Assembly (NCBI GenBank): GCA_029959085.1
Contig: JARWIR010000010.1
Coordinates: 31,054,731 to 31,118,730, forward strand
From: Nemophila menziesii
Taxonomy: Eukaryota; Streptophyta; Magnoliopsida; Boraginales; Hydrophyllaceae
Direction of reading: 5' to 3'
Length of the DNA stretch: 64,000 bases
Numbering within the stretch: the first letter of the stretch is position 1; each line of letters starts with the position of its first letter. A program made the translations under genes and the position numbers. This document shows positions 34,090 through 45,210 of this stretch, one piece after another. Under the pieces are notes generated by a model that saw only the letters and a program-made list of their open reading frames with translations, searched no databases and had not been told where the DNA came from.

Positions 34090-36808
34090 CAAGGAAGAGG
34101 CGGATTTAAGCGGAGGAGAACCGCAAGGGCCTCAATACCATCTTCATGGAAGGTAACGCGTCGAACTTAAAGACGTAATAAACAAAAGTGCTTCTTGGGA
34201 GACAACCCATGTTTAATTTGCTTTCTGTCTTCAATTCCTAGTGTATAATTCTAAATTAGTGTAGAGTTTTAGTGTCTACTTTTAAAAGAAATGAGAAGGG
34301 TAGTGTGTTATTAGTGCAGGAATTGAACACAAGGGAAAATTCAGCGCGAAGTCCGGTATACCGCCCCAGAACCCCGGTATACCGCAGGAAGAAAACCCGT
34401 GTCACGTGTTACTCACGCGGGTTTTATACAGAAAGGAAAAAAAAATTTCGATGCGCGGTCCGGTATACCGCGCGATATGTCCGGTATACCGCAGGAGGAA
34501 AAACCCGTACCACGGGTTAGGTACCGCGGGTTTTTGGACGGAGAAGAGAAATTGAACAGTGGCGAAAACCCGTGCCACGGGTTATATACCGCGGGGTATT
34601 TGCCGAGACGAAAAAATGAAGACCTGCTGGGTCCGGTATACCGCACAATTCCTCCGGTATACCGCAGTTAGGTCGGTTTGAAGAGTTTGTGCCCTATAAA
34701 CTTCTTACTTCATCAAAAAGTAACCCTAGCCTCTTCAAAAATGAATTTTCCAGACCTTAACCCTTATATACCTGCACAAAGACCACTACAACACCAAAGA
34801 ACATCAAATCCTTCCTCCTATTTCATTCTAAACACACATCTAACACCACAATCCTTCAAGAACATCAAGAAATCTTCTACTTCAAGCTTAAACCTCTTCA
34901 TCAAAGCTTCAATCCTATTCATTAAACCTTCCCCAAGCCATTACATATTGATTACCCATCTCATATAACACCATAATCCTTCATTACAAATCCTCAAAAC
35001 ATCAAATTTCAAAACTCTTCTCTAGTTTTTGATTATTTGAAGTTTTGAGTTTGGGGTTCATTGAGATGTCGAAGATTGGGAAGACAAGAATACCATGGAG
35101 AGGAAGAGGAAGTTGGAGAACCTCTTATTACTTTTGGGTGTTAAAAATGTAGTTGAAAGAATGGAATTTTTGGAGGATATTCAAGAAGAGGTGTTACCAA
35201 CCATAGGAAAAGTCACAAAAGAGTTGGAGCTTATGCAAATCATATTACGTGGAGTGAGCAATGTTCAAAATGCCACCTACGCAACATAAGGAGCTCAACC
35301 TACACGCAACCATGGAAACCAGCTTCGTGCTGGTTCAGATACGTTTTCCTATCCCTTTCTTATTTGTTTTATTTGTTTATTTGCTTTATTGAGTCTTTTT
35401 CGAGTCGTGGAGACACGAATCATTTTTGAGTTTGGGGTGGGGTTCGTTGCCTCATCCCAATTTTATGTGTTTTACTGTTTTCTTAAATTTAGTTCGAGGA
35501 ATGTTTTGACTGTAGAGTTGTAGAGTATTTTAAATGCCCCCATCAAGCATGTTTTTTATAAATTTATGATAGAAAATAGTTGATTTTAGGAGTTAGTGTA
35601 AAACGCACTTTGATTGCATGCAAATATGAAGTAATTGATAGGAAGAATTAATGAACAATGCAAAAGAAGTAAACTTGTGCTTAAGGATAATGGGTGGTTT
35701 GTGAAACGTGAGATCTAAATGAGTAGAGAACCCACTTAGGTGTGAACTAGTGATAAATTGTGTAAATAGGAAGATGATAGAGGCAGTTATTTGTTAGCCC
35801 TTTGAATCCTTTTTGGCCTTCTATCCCTGAATTAATTTTATCCTTCTTAGACAAATTTTTAGCCTTTAACCCTTTCTTTTGTCGCCACATTATAAGCCAA
35901 TATCCCTTTAGATTGTTAGGCATGACCATATGACCCGCACTTGAATCACGATCCTGAGACTTCCTGTCTTGAGCTTGAGTTTGGGGTGGTGGGTCCACTA
36001 TATGGGAATTTATCATTGGGTTGGGATTTTTGAGCTTATCAATGATGCTCTGTGCTATATTTGATGATGATTCACAGGTTTATTGTATTGTAACCCTTTG
36101 CCGGGGTAATAGTGAATGGAAAAGAAGCTTCGAGCTCAAGTTAGGAATAGTCATAACTATGAAAAAAAATAGCATGATATCTCAACATTAAAAGAGAGTC
36201 ATGGCTATACAAAAGAAAAGAAAAAAATGAATGATTTGAAAAGAAAATATATTCGGACCGGCAAAGTGGAAATTTTTAGGTGAATCATCTTTAGTGCTTA
36301 TTGGGTTAATTTGGGGACGCTAATTAAGCGCGTCAATTGGGTTGAGTGAGAACGTTATTCGAGTGTAAACTCAAACTCTTGGACAGTTTTGTTGATGGTA
36401 AGTGAGGAGAGAGCCAAAAGCTCACTTAAAATTTACCAAATATACATACCATACCGTCCTTAAGCCTACGCTAAAACCGTAAAGACCTCGTGATTCCTAG
36501 ATGCACAGTGAGTTAATAGGGATTATTCTAAGTGGAGCGTTCAAAGCAAGTAAAGATCGAGGAACACCCTATAGCCACCATCTTGAGATAAGTAATAAGC
36601 GTAACCTTCTAGCATTGTGAAATTAATTTTGGATTGATATTGTTTTGTATTTGATTTTGCATGATAAGTGTAGGTGTATATTAATTCCTAGGTTAGACTA
36701 TATGAGATTTGTTTTAAGTTGTGCTTTGGGATTATTTACAAGATTCTACCTTCTGCGTTCACCTAAAAGATCCTTTGTTTTTATTTTACTTTGTCGGGAC
36801 GACAAAGG
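34090..36808 (+). other. 3' non-coding domain of the nested element
   Basis: About 2.7 kb without a credible gene. Holds six 12-bp palindromes (34353-34665), AAACCCG...CGGGTTTT dyads between them, and TTTGAGTTTGGGGT motifs at 35044, 35425 and 35975, before the one adjacent to the LTR. Confidence 0.7.
34353..34665 (+). repeat. Three pairs of CCGGTATACCGC palindromes
   Basis: Copies at 34353-34364, 34374-34385, 34460-34471, 34481-34492, 34633-34644 and 34654-34665. Within each pair the start-to-start distance is exactly 21 bp. Confidence 0.95.
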
Positions 36809-36824
36809 TTTGAGTTTGGGGTCT
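36809..36824 (+). promoter_or_regulatory. Polypurine tract of the nested element
   Basis: TTTGAGTTTGGGGTCT abuts the 3' LTR. It is purine-rich only in part, but the same sequence abuts the 3' LTR at 52618. Confidence 0.7.
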
Positions 36825-38599
36825 TGATGTCTCCCTATTTGTTCTAATTCTTAGCCCATTGGAGACATACTTTTAGGTGAATAAATGAGTTATTTGATAG
36901 ACTTTTAGGCTTATTTGATCATATTGCACTTTCTCCCCTTGGAATTAACTATTTGCAGAATCTGAGCTTTTGTGCGTAATTTTGATTGTTTTTAATGCAA
37001 AGTTAATCGGTTCTTGAATCCCATGAAAGACCAATCCAAGGAGGAAAAGTGAGAATAAAGTCTTAGGGTGTTTTAGAGTGTTAGGAAATGATGTCTATTC
37101 GAGTTTCTATTTTTAGAGTACACTTTCCTATTTCGTTTTCTTGATTTATTGATTTATTCTTTTTAAGCATATGCGGTTTAATTATTTATTTAATGTGAAG
37201 CTTTAAAAGATAAATGGTAATTACTTAGAGACCAAGTCAAGATAAAGATGAAAGGAAAGAAGATTTACATGGAAATAAGAAGATTTAGGAAAGATTTATT
37301 CAAAGGAGAAAAAGATAAAGCTGCCTTTTGAAATCTGAAAATCCAGCCACGTTTTAAAGATTAAATCATAATTAAAGATTGGCATGGATTCTGGACGAGT
37401 GGTCTGCACCAATAGAAAGAGCTTTCCAAGACAAGCAGTTTCATATATTGGAACTTCTCAAACGGATAAGTATTGAAAAAGATATGACCAAATCAAATCA
37501 GCCGCAAATCTTATCTTTTCTAGAATTTAGAGCTACGAATTTGAGAGTCTTTGACTTGTCTTCCACTCCAAGCAAGTTCGACCTGGGGTCTTCCAACACC
37601 TATAAATACACCCCTTAGACCTCATTATTCAGTACCTCTCATAATTCATTCAATATATACATCCTTAGAGAGAGCGTCAAGAGGGGGAAGCAAGAGCAGA
37701 AGCTGGAGACTGTCTATATCTCCAACAACAGTTCAATCCAATTCCTCTATTTAGGTTCTTATTTTATTTCTGTTATTAGGAACATGTATATTATTAATTT
37801 CTTTATTATTTTTACTTTCAATATGAGCTAAACCTTAATTACTTGAGAATCGTAATGGGATGAACCCTAATTTGTTTAATTCACGTCTTTCAATTTGGGA
37901 TTAGTTTCTAGTTTAATTTGAATTAGGTATTTCATATTGTTTCTTATTTTATTTTAATTTCACTATCAATGAATTAGCTAATCGGAGATAGGTCATAGTA
38001 ATTAAGCTATTCACTTTGGTGGGGAAGTGATCGCCTTGACGGGGGGTTTAATTACTGAACTAGATAATAAACGTAAGGTAGAAATTATTGATCCTGACGG
38101 ACTTAGTTAACCTTATAGCCAATTGGGTAAAATAGTATTCATTCGAAGGTGGATTATAATCGCCCTGACGGGGTTTGTAACACCTGAGAATAGCTCCTAG
38201 GTCCACCCTGACGGGGGCTAGGAGATTATAGAGTCCCGACTAATATAGAAATATCAGTTCTGCCCTTAAAGAAAGCATTAATTAGGTAAGTTTAGCTGAT
38301 TCCCTAGCGAGACTCAAGTATAGCCCATATCTGCGTCTTAGTCCTTTAGTATTTATTTTCAGTACTTTGTTTCTTTACGTCTAGTAGTTTAATAACCCGA
38401 AACCAAATAAATATATTTTATCTTTTATTTTCTGTATTTGCAATTATTACTATTTATCTGTTGAACACTTTGGTTATACCAGTCCAATCCCTGAGAACGA
38501 ATCCGACTTATCGGAGTATTACTTGGACAACCATACACTTGCGGTATTGTGGTTCCTTTTATTTATCGCATTAATTTTATAACACACAAGGACCCACCA
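36825..38599 (+). repeat. 3' LTR of the nested non-autonomous element
   Basis: 1775 bp, same length as the 5' LTR, TG...CA ends, followed by target duplication GTATC. TATA box 37601-37608; hairpin 38194-38224. Confidence 0.93.
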
Positions 38600-38604
38600 G
38601 TATC

Positions 38605-39887
38605 ACACATCCAAACCATATCAGCCGTGTCATAAATAGTTGGGTTATCCACTTCTTTAGTCAACTCATCTTTATTACCTTTTCCATCGATAACCTTAAT
38701 CAAATTCTCCCCAAAAAGTCTACTCATACTATCCTTGGTACGGTTAAAAATATCCTCAATACACCATGGTTTCATTTCATTAAAGCATTTCATCCTTTCC
38801 TTCCATATATTCCACATTATATATAAGATATAAGCCGTAACAGTTTTTTATCCCATCCAGTTTTTTGAAGCTACTAATTGTGTTTATTAACCACTCTACC
38901 ACATTATCTTGAAGAGGAAGATCAATTCTATTTTTAAGAGGGGATCGAGCCCACACCTCCCTGCTAAACGGGCATTTAAGAATAAGGTGGACAACATTCT
39001 CCCCTTCAACTTCACACCATTCACACACATCTTCTTTCAAGCATCTTCATCTAACTAAGTTATTTTTTGTAGGAATAACATTATTACACACTTTCCAAAA
39101 AAATATTTAAACCTTAGCCTGCACGTTAGACCTCCATATTATATTCCAAAGTTCACCTTTCATAACATCACCAATTCATGAAGATTGAGATTCATTAGCA
39201 ATTTCTTCATCGATAATAGCATGATATCATTGAATATTCACCATTTTTAGAAAAAAGCCATATGATTCTATCTTCATTGTTATATTTAATTATTGGTATT
39301 TCACGAATATATGTAATCGTCTCTTTAAAAAATAAGCTCTTTAGAATATTAAGGTCCCAACCATTACCTTGCATATTAATTAGCTTGCTAACCATATTAA
39401 ACAAACAATTTGCTAGCTTATCCACATAACACCCTCTACTAATCCAACAATGACTCCAAATATTAACCTTTGAAACATTACCAATCTGCCATATACAGTA
39501 CTTTTTCAGGAATTGAACACCTTTAATAATTCTTGCCCAACTCCACGGTCTTTTTTTCGGGAGTTTCGTATCCCAAATATTACAATCTGGGAAATAAATA
39601 GCTTTAAGAACTCTAGCAGCAAATGAATCAGGCCTCTTAATGAAACTCCAAGCTTGAGCAACCAGCATAGCAAGATTCATCTTATGATAATCTCTAAATC
39701 CAAGCCCACCAACTCTATTAGATCTTGCAATTTTCTTCCAAGCTACCCAGTGAATCCTTTTTCTATTATTAGAATCCCACCAAAAATTAGCTACTATACT
39801 AGACAGCTTTTTACATAACGTCTTTGGAAATTCAAAAATCGACATAGCATAATTTGGTATAGCTTGTATGATAGCCTTAATAAGCAC
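38605..39887 (-). pseudogene. LINE RT C-terminal and zf-RVT region
   Basis: Frames at 39887-39207 (RT thumb/connection, with a NFWWDSNNRKRIHWVAW segment typical of plant LINEs) and 39040-38780 (zf-RVT: CEWCEVEGENVVHLILKCPF). The run up to the insertion point at 38605 carries WNIWKER and WMCDT motifs. Several frameshifts and stops. Confidence 0.85.
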
Positions 39888-39920
39888 CTCCTTACCACCG
39901 TCTGAAAGTAAGTTTGCAAC

Positions 39921-40949
39921 CTAACTTGCAGATTTAGACAAAAGTCGATCTTTAATATAATTCAGATTCTGACTCTTAGCTCTCTTAATAGAAAGTAGGA
40001 TACCAAGATATTTCTCCAAATCATAAGTGCACTCAATATTATGTTTTTGAGAAACCTCATCACGAATCTCTAACGGTGTATTCTTACTAAAGAAAATCGA
40101 TGACTTACCAAAATTAATTCGTTGGCCAGATGCGTTACAATAATCTCTCAAGACGTCTTGGAATGTCTCAATCTCTATTTGATTAATATTAATAAAAAAT
40201 AACGCATCATCTGCAAAAGGCAGGTGGGTAAGAATCGAACAATGTCTTGTAATATAAATACCTTTGATAGATCCTTCTCGGCAATGAAAGTTGATAAGAC
40301 TGATAATACTTATGGTAAGCAAATAAAAGAGAAGTGGTGACAAGGGATCCCCTTGTATAAGGCCTTGAGATGGACAGAACTTCTTGAGCCTTTGACCATT
40401 AAATTTAATTTGAAAAGATACTGAAGAGATACAATTCATAACCCATTTGATCCATTTTTCACAAAATCCCAAAGCAGAGAGGGTTTTAGCAAGAAAGGCC
40501 CAATTTACCTGATCATATGCCTTTTCCATATCTAACTTAATAGCAACGTAATTCATTTTAGTTTTTCTTTTGGTATTAAGGAAGAAAGAGATTTCTTGCG
40601 CAACAAGAATTTTATCATGTAAATTCCTACCTTTGATAAATGCAGCTTGGGTAGGTGATACAATATCATCCATATATTTTTGTAATCTAGAGGCCATTAT
40701 ATATTTGCAATAATTTTATAACAGAAGTTAGCACAAGATATTAGAATCAAGGAAATCTTTATCAAAGCTGAATATATCACACTTAATAATATCCCAAAAG
40801 TCGTGATAGAATTTCCTCGGAAGTCCGTCAAGACCTGGGCCTTTCGAGCCAGACATATCGAAAATTGATTTCATAACCTCCTCCATAGTCGGCGATATAG
40901 TAAATTCTTCATTCATGGAGTACGTAACTTTAGGCGGAATATACTGCAT
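39921..40949 (-). pseudogene. LINE reverse transcriptase domain
   Basis: Conserved RT blocks in order: PGLDGLPRKFYHDFW, the AAFIKGRNLHDKIL segment, KLDMEKAYDQVNW, QGLIQGDPLSPLLF and the catalytic FADD box (LPFADDALFF). A stop/frameshift between 40728 and 40697 splits the domain. The catalytic Asp pair is intact, but the protein cannot be made whole. Confidence 0.9.
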
Positions 40950-41072
40950 AATATTATTATCATCTTTGGTTGGATTTTCACTGAATAAATTATGATAATA
41001 AGAATTGATAATTTGGTTAATTTCTTTTGGTTTCTCAGTCCATTCTCCATCACTATTTTTGAAGTTACAGAT

Positions 41073-41363
41073 TCAATTAACCTTTCTTCTATTCATAGTT
41101 TTAGCAAAGAAATACCGAGTATTTTTGTCACCTTTCATAATAATCAGATCTCTAGCTCTGTCTTCCAGGAACATTTCTTCAACTCTCCATAATTCTTCAA
41201 TCTCCAGTTTTATAATATATTCCCTCTCAAGATTTTCCTTCAAGTAGGGACTATTATTCAATACAGCTAATTCTTTTTGTAACTCCTTAATTTTTCCTAT
41301 TATCATGAAATGTAATTTTACTCCATCCTTCAAGTGCGAGGCACGTAGCATCCCTTTTGTCAC
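41073..41363 (-). pseudogene. LINE endonuclease-RT linker
   Basis: Helical linker ending in FLEDRARDLIIMKGDKNTRYFF, the typical segment (W/R-x-G-D-x-N-T-x-(F/Y)-F) before plant LINE reverse transcriptases. Confidence 0.75.
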
Positions 41364-41369
41364 AATATC

Positions 41370-42185
41370 TCACAATTCTATTAGCTTCATCTTTCCCAAT
41401 CCAATTATTCCTAAAAATATCCTTACATTGCAAATGTTCAAGCCATCTGGTTCAAATATAAAGTACTGATCATACCTTTCACCCTTAATTTTACGTTTCA
41501 AATTAATAGGAGAATGGTCCGATCCGATTGCCGGAGGGACTTTAACAACAACATTAGGAAATGAATCACACCACTCCATACTAGAAAGAGCACGGTCAAG
41601 CCTTTCTTTAATATTCTCATCATTTTTCCTACGATTATCCCATGTAAATTGGAAACCTTTGCTAGGGACGTCCACCAAATGATTACTATTAATAAAGTCA
41701 TTAAACTTTAAGATTCTATCCAAATTAGGAGTTTTTTTACCCTTTTTTCCAGCAAATTTCGATATTTCATTGAAGTCACCAATAATAATAAATGGTTACT
41801 CTAGTTGATTAATCTTTTTGCTAAGAGTTTGCCAAAATTTACATCTATGCTCCTCATTATTAGGAAAATGAACACAAAACAAGAACCAAGATACTTCAAT
41901 CGATTCAAATATTTCCAGCATTACATAGTTCGAACAAGAAAACTTGACAGAGATAGACATAGAGTCTTTCCACAAAAGCAATAAACCCCCGGACCTAAAG
42001 GCTCTTCCTCCGGGGTCAACAACATCACTGTTATTAAAAAACTTAAAATGAGAGCAAGATTTAAGATATTTCCTTCTCAAACGACTTTCCAAAAAGCAAG
42101 CAAAAGAAATATTATTCTTCCTAACAAGGGACTTAAACGAACTCCTTGTCAAGGGTGCCCTAGCCCCCTAATAATTCCACACCAT
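41370..42185 (-). pseudogene. LINE apurinic-like endonuclease domain
   Basis: Minus-strand start at 42185 reads MVWNY, then a stop, then GARAPLTRSSFKSLVRK, the usual N-terminus of plant ORF2 endonucleases. The frame continues with FACFLESRL and, after a frame break, ends near the catalytic GSDHSPI motif. At least one stop and one break make it non-functional. Confidence 0.85.
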
Positions 42186-42222
42186 TATATTATCACATCC
42201 AGCCCAGCCGCTTTACGGGACC

Positions 42223-42382
42223 AATGTCTCCTCTTTAGTTCTAATTATATGCCCTTGGGAGACATCAATTTGGGTGATTATTTGACTAACTCGATAGGCT
42301 TTTAGTGTTAATTTGTTATATTTTATTTTACCTCCTTCGATTTTAGTATTTTTCATTTATTAAGCTTTTGCACGTCAAATGG
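42223..42382 (+). mobile_element. Forward gypsy LTR, first part (split by solo LTR)
   Basis: Starts AATGTCTCC (expected TGATGTCTCC), then the mirrored GGAGACATCA, then sequence aligning with the start of the LTRs at 30881 and 52618. Interrupted at 42382 and resumed at 43911. Confidence 0.75.
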
Positions 42383-43910
42383 TGGTGTCGCCTAGGGTGT
42401 GACAAAAATATGATAAAATTAAGTCAAGAAACTACGCACTCTCACCCTAGACAGGCACAGTACTGCAAGTATTACAGGACGTATGCAAGTTTTAGTTAGT
42501 AAGTTGAGTTCGTTCTCAGGGACTTAAGTGTGTTATACGCGTAGGTAGGAATAACGAGTAAACGTAAATAATTAGAAGACAGTAAATTAAAGGGAAAAGA
42601 TTTCGAAATTAATAACTAAAACTAAGAAAATAAAGACAATAAAGTAAAAGATAAGAAATATGAGATGAGAAGTATAGCTTAGGTTTTGCTAGTATGCACT
42701 AATCCTTCTAATTCTATCTATAAATCTAGTTCATAAGGGAGAATATTAGCTCTTGGTATACTTAGTCAGGATTCTAAATTCCCATACCTTAGACTTGAGA
42801 GCGACTAAGGGGGCTACGGCACAACCAAGAAGTGTTTTAAATAGGGTTATCAAACGCCACTAAGGCCCTAAGCAAATACTGCAATCCTGGTGATATGGTG
42901 ATTAAAACAAACCCTAATGACTATCTAGTTAGAATCATGTTTTGTCAGAACTAATATCGACACTAGACATTATGTGGTGGTTCAATAGTTAAACACTCTG
43001 TCAAGGAGACCATCTAACTACTATTAAAACAATCCTAAAGTGATCAGTTCTAGGAAAGACATTAAATCAAAACACATAAACAAATATAAAGTAAGTAGCT
43101 AATATCATATTAAAACATATAATTCCCAGAGAAACTTAGATAGAAGAATTAGAATTCATAGTTTATACATGATGCAAAACCCAAGCTATGGGAGGTTTAG
43201 TTCATACCTGAAGGAAATAAACTAAAAGAAATTACAAAAGACATCATCTTGCTCTCTACAATAAACTGGAAGAATAAAACCTTAAGAACTAATTACTATG
43301 AGACCAGGATGATTTTACAAGTGATATAAGGGTGTATTTATAGGTGTTCAGAAGACCTAATTCGTTTTCTTGAGGAAGAGGTAAGGTATTGGACTCCTAG
43401 CCCAACTCAAATTCGTACGGAAATAAAGATAAACACTGCTGGACCGTTTTGAGCATATCTTCTTCGTTATTGGTCTGTTTGAGCTCCATAAGATACCAAA
43501 AGAATCGCAACAGAATTATCTTTGTCACTATGAAAGGAAATTACCAAAATCGGCCAATTTCTTGGGTAAAATAGCACATCTTTAGGCGTGTACTGCAGAA
43601 TCCTAGATTAGGCAGCTTTTCCTTTTCCATCTTTTTAGCTTTTGTTTCCTTATCTGCAATTACCGTGCAAATCTCTTTCCATAAGTTGTTGTCTTTGACT
43701 TGGACTCTAATTAAGCTCTATAATTATCTTTAAAGCTACACACTAAATAAACAATTAAACCCAATATGCTCTAAAAATAATAATTCAACAAATCAAGACT
43801 CAAAATAGGAAAGTGCACTAAAACTCAAGAAAATCGATATTATTGACTTCTAAAACACTAAAAATGATGTCTCATCCTAACATAAATCTATCACAAATGA
43901 GGAGACATCA
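42383..43910 (-). mobile_element. Solo gypsy LTR, minus orientation, nested in a forward LTR
   Basis: 1528 bp, TG...CA ends (TGGTGTCGCC...GGAGACATCA on +), flanked by AATGG (42378-42382) and ATTGG (43911-43915), a 5-bp target duplication with one change. No internal region: the product of LTR-LTR recombination. TATA box 43342-43335 (minus strand); hairpin CCTTAG / CTAAGG at 42787-42810. Confidence 0.88.
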
Positions 43911-45210
43911 ATTGGTTTTGTTTTAGTGTAAAGTTTGTAGGTTTTAAATACTAGCAAGGAGAGTAATCGAGAATTGAAGTCTTAGATCGTGTAAAGAAGT
44001 CAAAGGCGAGAAGAAAAATCTCGAAGAGTTGACAAGTTAGAGCTGCAAATCTGGAAGGCTGGTAGTAATTTCTTATTTCGAGCTACTTATACATGGATTC
44101 AGCCTCTGAGTTGTAAAGAAGATTTGTTCCTTATGGAGTTACAAAAATTTAGCAAGTTGAACGGGTCAATTCGGAGTTAAATTGAGAAAGTTACAGCCGT
44201 TTTAGTGGAGGGTATACACCAGTTACATGATTTGGACTTGAAGAGTGGACTTGGGCCACTTATTATTTCATTAATTCACTTAATATAAGCCCAAGTCCGA
44301 GTTTCTGAGTATAAATAGACCTTTTGACTTTATTTTTAAAACCAAATCATTTTTTAGCTAAGTCAGAAACGCTAGAGAGAAAGTCAGAAGTTAGGAAAAG
44401 GAAGAAGCCAAGAGGTGGAGAATTCATCTTCTCCAAATTACAGCCCAAATCCAATTCTTAATCAGGTTTCTTTTATTTAATTTTCTTTTTGTAAAACATG
44501 AACACCGTTAATTTTATTCATTTTGTCTTAATTTCAGTTATGAGCTCATTTTCCTTTGTACTTGAGAATCGCAAATTGGGTTGAACCCAAACTAGATTAA
44601 TTTATGTTTTTCTGATTTGGGATTTAAGAATTTAAATTGAATTATTATTTTATGTTGGCTTTTATTTTATGTTTTATATATTGTCCTTAGAGTCATGAAC
44701 TAAGGGTGAGTTTTAGTATCTAGGTTATTAAATATAGTGGCGTATTGATCACCTTGACAGGAGGTTTAGATACAGAACTAGGTAATTACAGTTGGTATCC
44801 GCCAATGACCTTGACAGGCTTGACTAGCCAATAGCCAACGTGTTAAGTTTTAATCATCCGAAAGTAGTTTTAATCATCCTAACGAAGTTTAGAATACCAT
44901 AGGAGAGCTTTTAGGTCCACCCTGACGGGGGCTAAGAGACTTTAGAATCCCGACTATCATAAATATAATGATTCAGCCCTTACCAGAAAATATTAATTAA
45001 GAAGGTTTAGGTGAAGCCCTAGCGAGACTCAAGTACTACTTCTTCCCTTGCGTCTACATCTTTCAATTTCATTATTTTTATTTTAGCTTAATTTATTTAG
45101 TCTTTAATTTGCTTTTGCATTCTAGTGGATAAACAAAAACCCAAAACAATCTTTTATATCATTTACTTTTCCGTAATTGCAATTATTCCACTAATTGATC
45201 CACACCTGAG
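43911..45210 (+). mobile_element. Forward gypsy LTR, second part
   Basis: Continues the LTR begun at 42223. TATA box 44310-44317, hairpin CTTTTAG / CTAAGAG at 44908-44938. It stops near 45210, about 100 bp short of the usual LTR end, where the next LTR begins. Confidence 0.75.

Larger units (their letters stand above)
30881..38599 (+). mobile_element. Young non-autonomous Athila/Tat-type LTR retrotransposon
   Basis: 7.7 kb, with two 1775-bp LTRs that differ at roughly 25-30 positions by eye, and target duplication GTATC (30876-30880, 38600-38604). Primer-binding site follows the 5' LTR and a polypurine tract precedes the 3' LTR. The internal region (4.17 kb) encodes one protein of unknown function and no protease, reverse transcriptase, RNase H or integrase, so it must be mobilised in trans. 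It is nested in the RNase H domain of a LINE. Confidence 0.92.
38605..42222 (-). mobile_element. L1-type LINE, proximal part (ORF2)
   Basis: Minus-strand ORF2 remnant in the order endonuclease, reverse transcriptase, zf-RVT; its RNase H and 3' tail lie at 30408-30880 beyond the nested LTR element. The 5' end is just upstream of the ORF2 start, so ORF1 is missing (5' truncation). Possible target duplication A(T/C)GTCTC at 30401-30407 and 42224-42230, with one difference. Confidence 0.85.

Noticed and set aside
34272..34671. Arg-rich repeats (PVYR-type) as a coding gene
   Set aside because: The frames arise from the CCGGTATACCGC palindromes. The reading frame changes from pair to pair, and the 20-bp spacings in the related element break it.
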